Assembly: GCA_002298785.1 (NCBI GenBank)
Contig: DBMR01000047.1
Span: 1 to 56,754, forward strand
DNA: 56,754 bases
Direction: 5' to 3'
Source of the DNA: Verrucomicrobia subdivision 3 bacterium UBA693
GTDB taxonomy: Bacteria; Verrucomicrobiota; Verrucomicrobiia; Limisphaerales; UBA8199
The notes beneath the pieces were generated by a model. It did no database searches. It saw only the letters and a list, made by a program, of their open reading frames with translations, and had not been told where the DNA came from. Each line of letters begins with the position of its first letter. The first letter of the stretch is position 1. The position numbers and the translations under genes were made by a program. Shown here piece after piece: positions 53,874 through 56,754 of this stretch.

Positions 53874-54527
53874 TTACTGCTGGCTTGCGAATCCCGCTTC
53901 GTGCGCGAGTTGGCCGAGTTCCGCCACCGACTGCACCTGCAACTTGGCCATAAGATTGGCGCGGTGGGCTTTGATCGTGCGCTCGCTGGCCGCCAGGTCG
54001 CTGGCAATCTGCTTATTCAATTGGCCGCGCAGCACATGCGTCAGCACTTCCCGTTCGCGTGGCGTGAGCGCCTCGAATCGGGCGCGCAGTTCACGACGTC
54101 GGGCGCGCTGCTGCCGTTCCTGCGCGTCACGCGCCAGGGCCCGTGTGATCGCGGGGAAAAGAACCGCCTTCCGGAGGGGCTTGGTGAGAAAATCCTCCGC
54201 CCCGGCACGCATCGCCTGCACCGACGTCGGAATATCACCTTGCCCGGTGATGAACACGATCGGCAGCGGGTTTTCTCCTCGGGCAAGGGCGCTCTGCAAG
54301 TCCAGTCCCGTCAGACCCGGCATGTGCACATCCAACAGGACACAGCCGGGCGTGTCGCCCCGGAAGCTTCCCAGAAAATCGGTCGCAGATGCGAACGTTT
54401 GCACGGCGTAACCACCGGCGTGCAGCAAGCGCGCGATGGCAGTTCGAAACGAAGCGTCATCATCGACCACAAAGATGGTCGGCGAGGCAGCCGTAACCGT
54501 AGCTTGTGAAGAGAGGCAGTTACTCAT
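53874..54527 (-). CDS. FixJ-family response regulator (receiver plus LuxR-type DNA-binding domain)
   Basis: From ATG 54527, 217 residues. The receiver has the acidic triad at 22-24, phospho-acceptor Asp66 in LLDVHMPGLTG and Lys in FLTKPL. A helix (ALARDAQERQQRARRRELRARF) links it to a LuxR/FixJ helix-turn-helix: LTPREREVLTHVLRG, KQIASDLAASERTIKAHR. It should be activated by the kinase that overlaps its start by 8 bp and probably binds near promoters in this locus. Longer frames to 54650 lie inside the kinase gene. Confidence 0.93.
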   Translation of the reverse strand: MSNCLSSQATVTAASPTIFVVDDDASFRTAIARLLHAGGYAVQTFASATDFLGSFRGDTPGCVLLDVHMPGLTGLDLQSALARGENPLPIVFITGQGDIPTSVQAMRAGAEDFLTKPLRKAVLFPAITRALARDAQERQQRARRRELRARFEALTPREREVLTHVLRGQLNKQIASDLAASERTIKAHRANLMAKLQVQSVAELGQLAHEAGFASQQ

Positions 54528-56622
54528 TTTTTCCCCCGTCTCCCTGCCGGAGTTTGGCTGTTGGCAGCAAAATGCGGAACGTGGCGCCTCCCGAGGTGTT
54601 GTTCTCTGCCCAGATGCGGCCGTGATGGGCCTCGATGATCGTGCGCGCAATCGACAGGCCCATGCCCATGCCGTTGGGTTTGGTCGTGAAGAACGGCTCG
54701 AACAGTCTCTTTAGCTTCTGCGACTCGACGCCATGACCCGAATCAGTCACCGCTAGTTCCATCTGGTTCTCTGCCCCGGCTCGTGTCTGGACCCGCAGTC
54801 TTCGCCGCTCGCACGATTGTCCGGCCATGGCATCCATACCGTTGATAATGAGATTGAGCAATACCTGTTGGAGGTGGACGCGGTCGCCATAGACTTTCGG
54901 CAAACCGGGAGCGAGGTCCGCGCTCAGGGAGACTCCGCGCAGGGAGGCATCCCCGCTGACCAACTGCAACACGTCTTCCACCAGCGAGTTCATATCAACC
55001 GGCACTCGCTCCAGGTCTCGCTTGCGCAGCAAATTGCGCATCCTCCGAATCACTTCGCCCGCGCGCTCGTCGTCCTTGCATATGGCAGCCAGAATTGCCC
55101 GCAACTCATCGAGCGGCGGCGGCTCCTGTTCCAGGAATAATTCCGCCGCCTCGGCGTTGGCGAGAATGGCTCCCAGCGGCTGGTTTAATTCGTGCGCCAC
55201 CGAGGCCGCCAGTTCCCCCAGCGTCGAAACCCGCGAAACATGCGCCAGTTCGGCCCGCTGCCGCAGCAGCTCCGCTTCCACTTGTTTGCGGCGGGTGACG
55301 TCCTTGCCAAAGATGGAGACGCCGAAAATCCTATCGTCTCGTTTCACCACGTTGAAACTCAGTTGCAGCACGTTGCCATCTGCGTGAGCCTGGTATTCCG
55401 TCGTGAAAGGCCCCTCCTGCAACGCCCGCTGGTAGAAGCTGCGCCATTGCTGCGCCTGTTCGCCTGCTGGAAACAGGTCTTCTGGCCTCATCCCCCGCGA
55501 CAGGCGGAGGCCGCCCTTTTCTGAAAAGTAGTCAATTAATCCCGCGTTGAAAGTCAAAAGCCCAAATGAGTTGGGGTCCACGCTCCAAATCATATCGGCC
55601 GTGCTGTCGATGATTGCTTTCAGCGTCGTCTCCGCTTCCCGGAGCGCTTCCTCTGCCTCCCGGCGCGCGGTGATATCCACCGACACTCCCATCAAGCGAT
55701 CGGGGCTCCCTGCTCTACCGCCTTCGAAACGCCCCCGCGAGAGTATCCAGTGGCAGCTTCCTCCCGACCTCCGGACGCGGTACTCAATGCCAAATTCCTT
55801 CTGCGACTCAACCACTGTCCGGAGGGTCCGGCGAATCAGGTCTTGATCGTCAGGATGGACCAGGCCCAGGAAACGATCAAAGCTCACGACTTCTTCCGAT
55901 TTGAAATCGAACAGTTCCCGGGTCTTTTCCGTGAGCCAGAAGCTGTGGGTGGCAAGATTCAGTTCCCATAAGCCTGCCCCCGCTGCATCTGCTGCCAGAC
56001 TCAGCTTCGCCTCGTTCTCGCGCAGGGACCGATCGTCCCGCGCGCGGGCGAGAGAGCTCGCCATGACCTGCGCCAGGAGTTTCAGTCCCCCCTCGAAACC
56101 GGTCGGAAAACCGTGAGCTTTGGCGACAGAAGCAAAACTCAAAATCCCCACCACATTTCCTCCCACCTGCAAAGGCCAATTGTAGACGGACCGTAGCCCA
56201 AACCGTTCGTACGTCTGGCGGTCTCGCTGTGCTTCCAAGGGGAGGACATCGAGACTGGTCAGATGGACCTCGTGTCCTTGTGCAACGCTCCCAGAGGCCC
56301 AAGGAAAATCCAACTCGGTGAAACCCGGAGGAATGGGAGGGAGTCCAGTAGCGGTCCAGATATGGGTGACCTCGCATCCATTGCCCTGCCCCGAGAATTT
56401 GCTGATGGCGCCCAGGTTGAACCCGAGAAAGCTCCCGACCTGGCCCAGCGCCTGGTTGATGTGCCTGTCGATTTCCTCCGCGGACAGGTTGATAAAGCAG
56501 GTTGAAACCTCGCTCAACAATTGCTTAAATTCGAGCCGGCGCAGGAGTGAAGCGTTATCGGTCCGCTGCGCAACAGCGGAGCTCTCAGGCGCTGGCGCGC
56601 TGGTTGTGGTAGAGTTTATCAC
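54520..56622 (-). CDS. GAF-PAS-PAS sensor histidine kinase
   Basis: The 700-residue soluble kinase has an N-terminal GAF domain (about 28-205), two PAS domains (about 205-335 with PAC-type HWILSRGRFEGG and MGVSVDITARREAE; about 345-460 with IFGVSIFGKDVTRRKQ) and a HisKA/HATPase core. The phospho-acceptor His is in AASVAHELNQPLG, the N box in LLNLIINGMDAM, the G1 box in VTDSGHGV and G2 in GMGMGLSIARTI. There is no transmembrane helix, so the signal is cytoplasmic or diffusible. This architecture with FixJ-type output is of the FixL/TodS/NtrB-like kind. It overlaps the regulator by 8 bp. Confidence 0.93.
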   Translation of the reverse strand: MINSTTTSAPAPESSAVAQRTDNASLLRRLEFKQLLSEVSTCFINLSAEEIDRHINQALGQVGSFLGFNLGAISKFSGQGNGCEVTHIWTATGLPPIPPGFTELDFPWASGSVAQGHEVHLTSLDVLPLEAQRDRQTYERFGLRSVYNWPLQVGGNVVGILSFASVAKAHGFPTGFEGGLKLLAQVMASSLARARDDRSLRENEAKLSLAADAAGAGLWELNLATHSFWLTEKTRELFDFKSEEVVSFDRFLGLVHPDDQDLIRRTLRTVVESQKEFGIEYRVRRSGGSCHWILSRGRFEGGRAGSPDRLMGVSVDITARREAEEALREAETTLKAIIDSTADMIWSVDPNSFGLLTFNAGLIDYFSEKGGLRLSRGMRPEDLFPAGEQAQQWRSFYQRALQEGPFTTEYQAHADGNVLQLSFNVVKRDDRIFGVSIFGKDVTRRKQVEAELLRQRAELAHVSRVSTLGELAASVAHELNQPLGAILANAEAAELFLEQEPPPLDELRAILAAICKDDERAGEVIRRMRNLLRKRDLERVPVDMNSLVEDVLQLVSGDASLRGVSLSADLAPGLPKVYGDRVHLQQVLLNLIINGMDAMAGQSCERRRLRVQTRAGAENQMELAVTDSGHGVESQKLKRLFEPFFTTKPNGMGMGLSIARTIIEAHHGRIWAENNTSGGATFRILLPTAKLRQGDGGKNE

Positions 56623-56651
56623 GGACTTATTCAGGCTGGCACATTCACCGC

Positions 56652-56680
56652 ATTATCACGCTCTACGTCAAGCGGATATC
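56652..56680 (-). promoter_or_regulatory. Candidate -35/-10 elements upstream of the kinase gene
   Basis: On the minus strand TTGACG occurs in the 56660s-56670s, with GATAAT nearby at about 56654-56659, but the two are too close for one promoter. Either may belong to a different start. Weak evidence only. Confidence 0.15.
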
Positions 56681-56697
56681 CCGGGCTTGGCGCCCGG
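56681..56697. repeat. GC-rich hairpin
   Basis: CCGGGC (56681-56686) and GCCCGG (56692-56697) form a perfect 6-bp stem with a 5-base loop. It lies just past the stop codon of the minus-strand fragment at the window edge, but no T run follows, so it could be a terminator or one more REP-like unit. Confidence 0.4.
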
Positions 56698-56726
56698 TGC
56701 ACAAGACCCAACTCATGCGGTGACGG

Positions 56727-56754
56727 GGGCTGATGGCGGAGTGCGCCCCTGTGT
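56727..56754. repeat. 28-nt dispersed repeat, copy 2 (cut by window end)
   Basis: It matches 38568-38595 with one mismatch. On the minus strand the frame reads TQGRTPPSAPVTA and stops at TGA 56713-56715, so the copy may be the 3' end of a gene that begins outside the window, or a noncoding repeat. Confidence 0.7.

Overview
The window looks like chromosomal DNA of a free-living, Gram-negative member of the Verrucomicrobiota, probably the Pedosphaera/Limisphaera side. This rests on style rather than on a marker gene. There is a 2192-residue secreted protein joining a metzincin peptidase to PA14, cadherin-like and autotransporter-associated beta-strand repeats. Many exported proteins end in Ig-like or beta-sandwich tails. 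There are LolA-like proteins, a secreted M3 peptidase, a DUF481 outer-membrane barrel, a two-gene helix-turn-helix cassette of a kind I associate with this phylum, and few Shine-Dalgarno sites. No rRNA, tRNA, CRISPR array, insertion sequence or prophage structural gene was found.

Layout. 1-9.5 kb: the tail of a PDZ protein, the giant secreted protein, a C39-like cysteine peptidase, a small lipoprotein and a small unknown. 9.9-16.8 kb: smc, a secreted endonuclease/exonuclease/phosphatase protein, and a Tat-exported sugar isomerase-like protein. 16.9-21.0 kb (minus strand): a tight six-gene operon read as ECF sigma factor, 85-aa protein, rhomboid-like membrane protein, radical SAM enzyme, 72-aa protein and Ycf46-like AAA ATPase, with three 4-bp stop/start overlaps. 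21.1-28.9 kb: an alpha/beta hydrolase; a proteostasis set (CGGC membrane protein, Hsp20, Lon, LolA-like protein); a divergent M3 peptidase; and a GYF plus cyclic-nucleotide-binding protein.

29.0-36.1 kb (minus strand) is an eight-gene signalling run: RsbU-like phosphatase with receiver, RsbW-like kinase, STAS protein, receiver-cyclase, two PilT-type ATPases, a CNB-GAF protein and a DUF3307 membrane protein. It reads as a partner switch plus nucleotide cyclase plus type IV pilus retraction motors. 36.1-39.6 kb is an accessory scar with REP-like hairpins, two helix-turn-helix genes, a dispersed 28-nt repeat and fragments of an RCC1-repeat gene and an amino-acid permease.

39.6-56.6 kb is entirely minus strand. 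A PAS/GAF histidine kinase and a FixJ-type regulator lead into a single receiver and then a nearly gap-free run of 12 envelope genes: a LolA-like protein, a repeat-rich secreted protein, a FadL-type porin, another outer-membrane barrel, a parvulin, three HupE/UreJ-family permeases, a DUF3604 protein, two lipoproteins and a DUF481 barrel. The parvulin-HupE-DUF3604 core is, to my knowledge, functionally uncharacterised and is the best candidate for an undescribed system. A copy of the 28-nt repeat lies at the right edge. All functional statements come from reading translations; no database search was possible.
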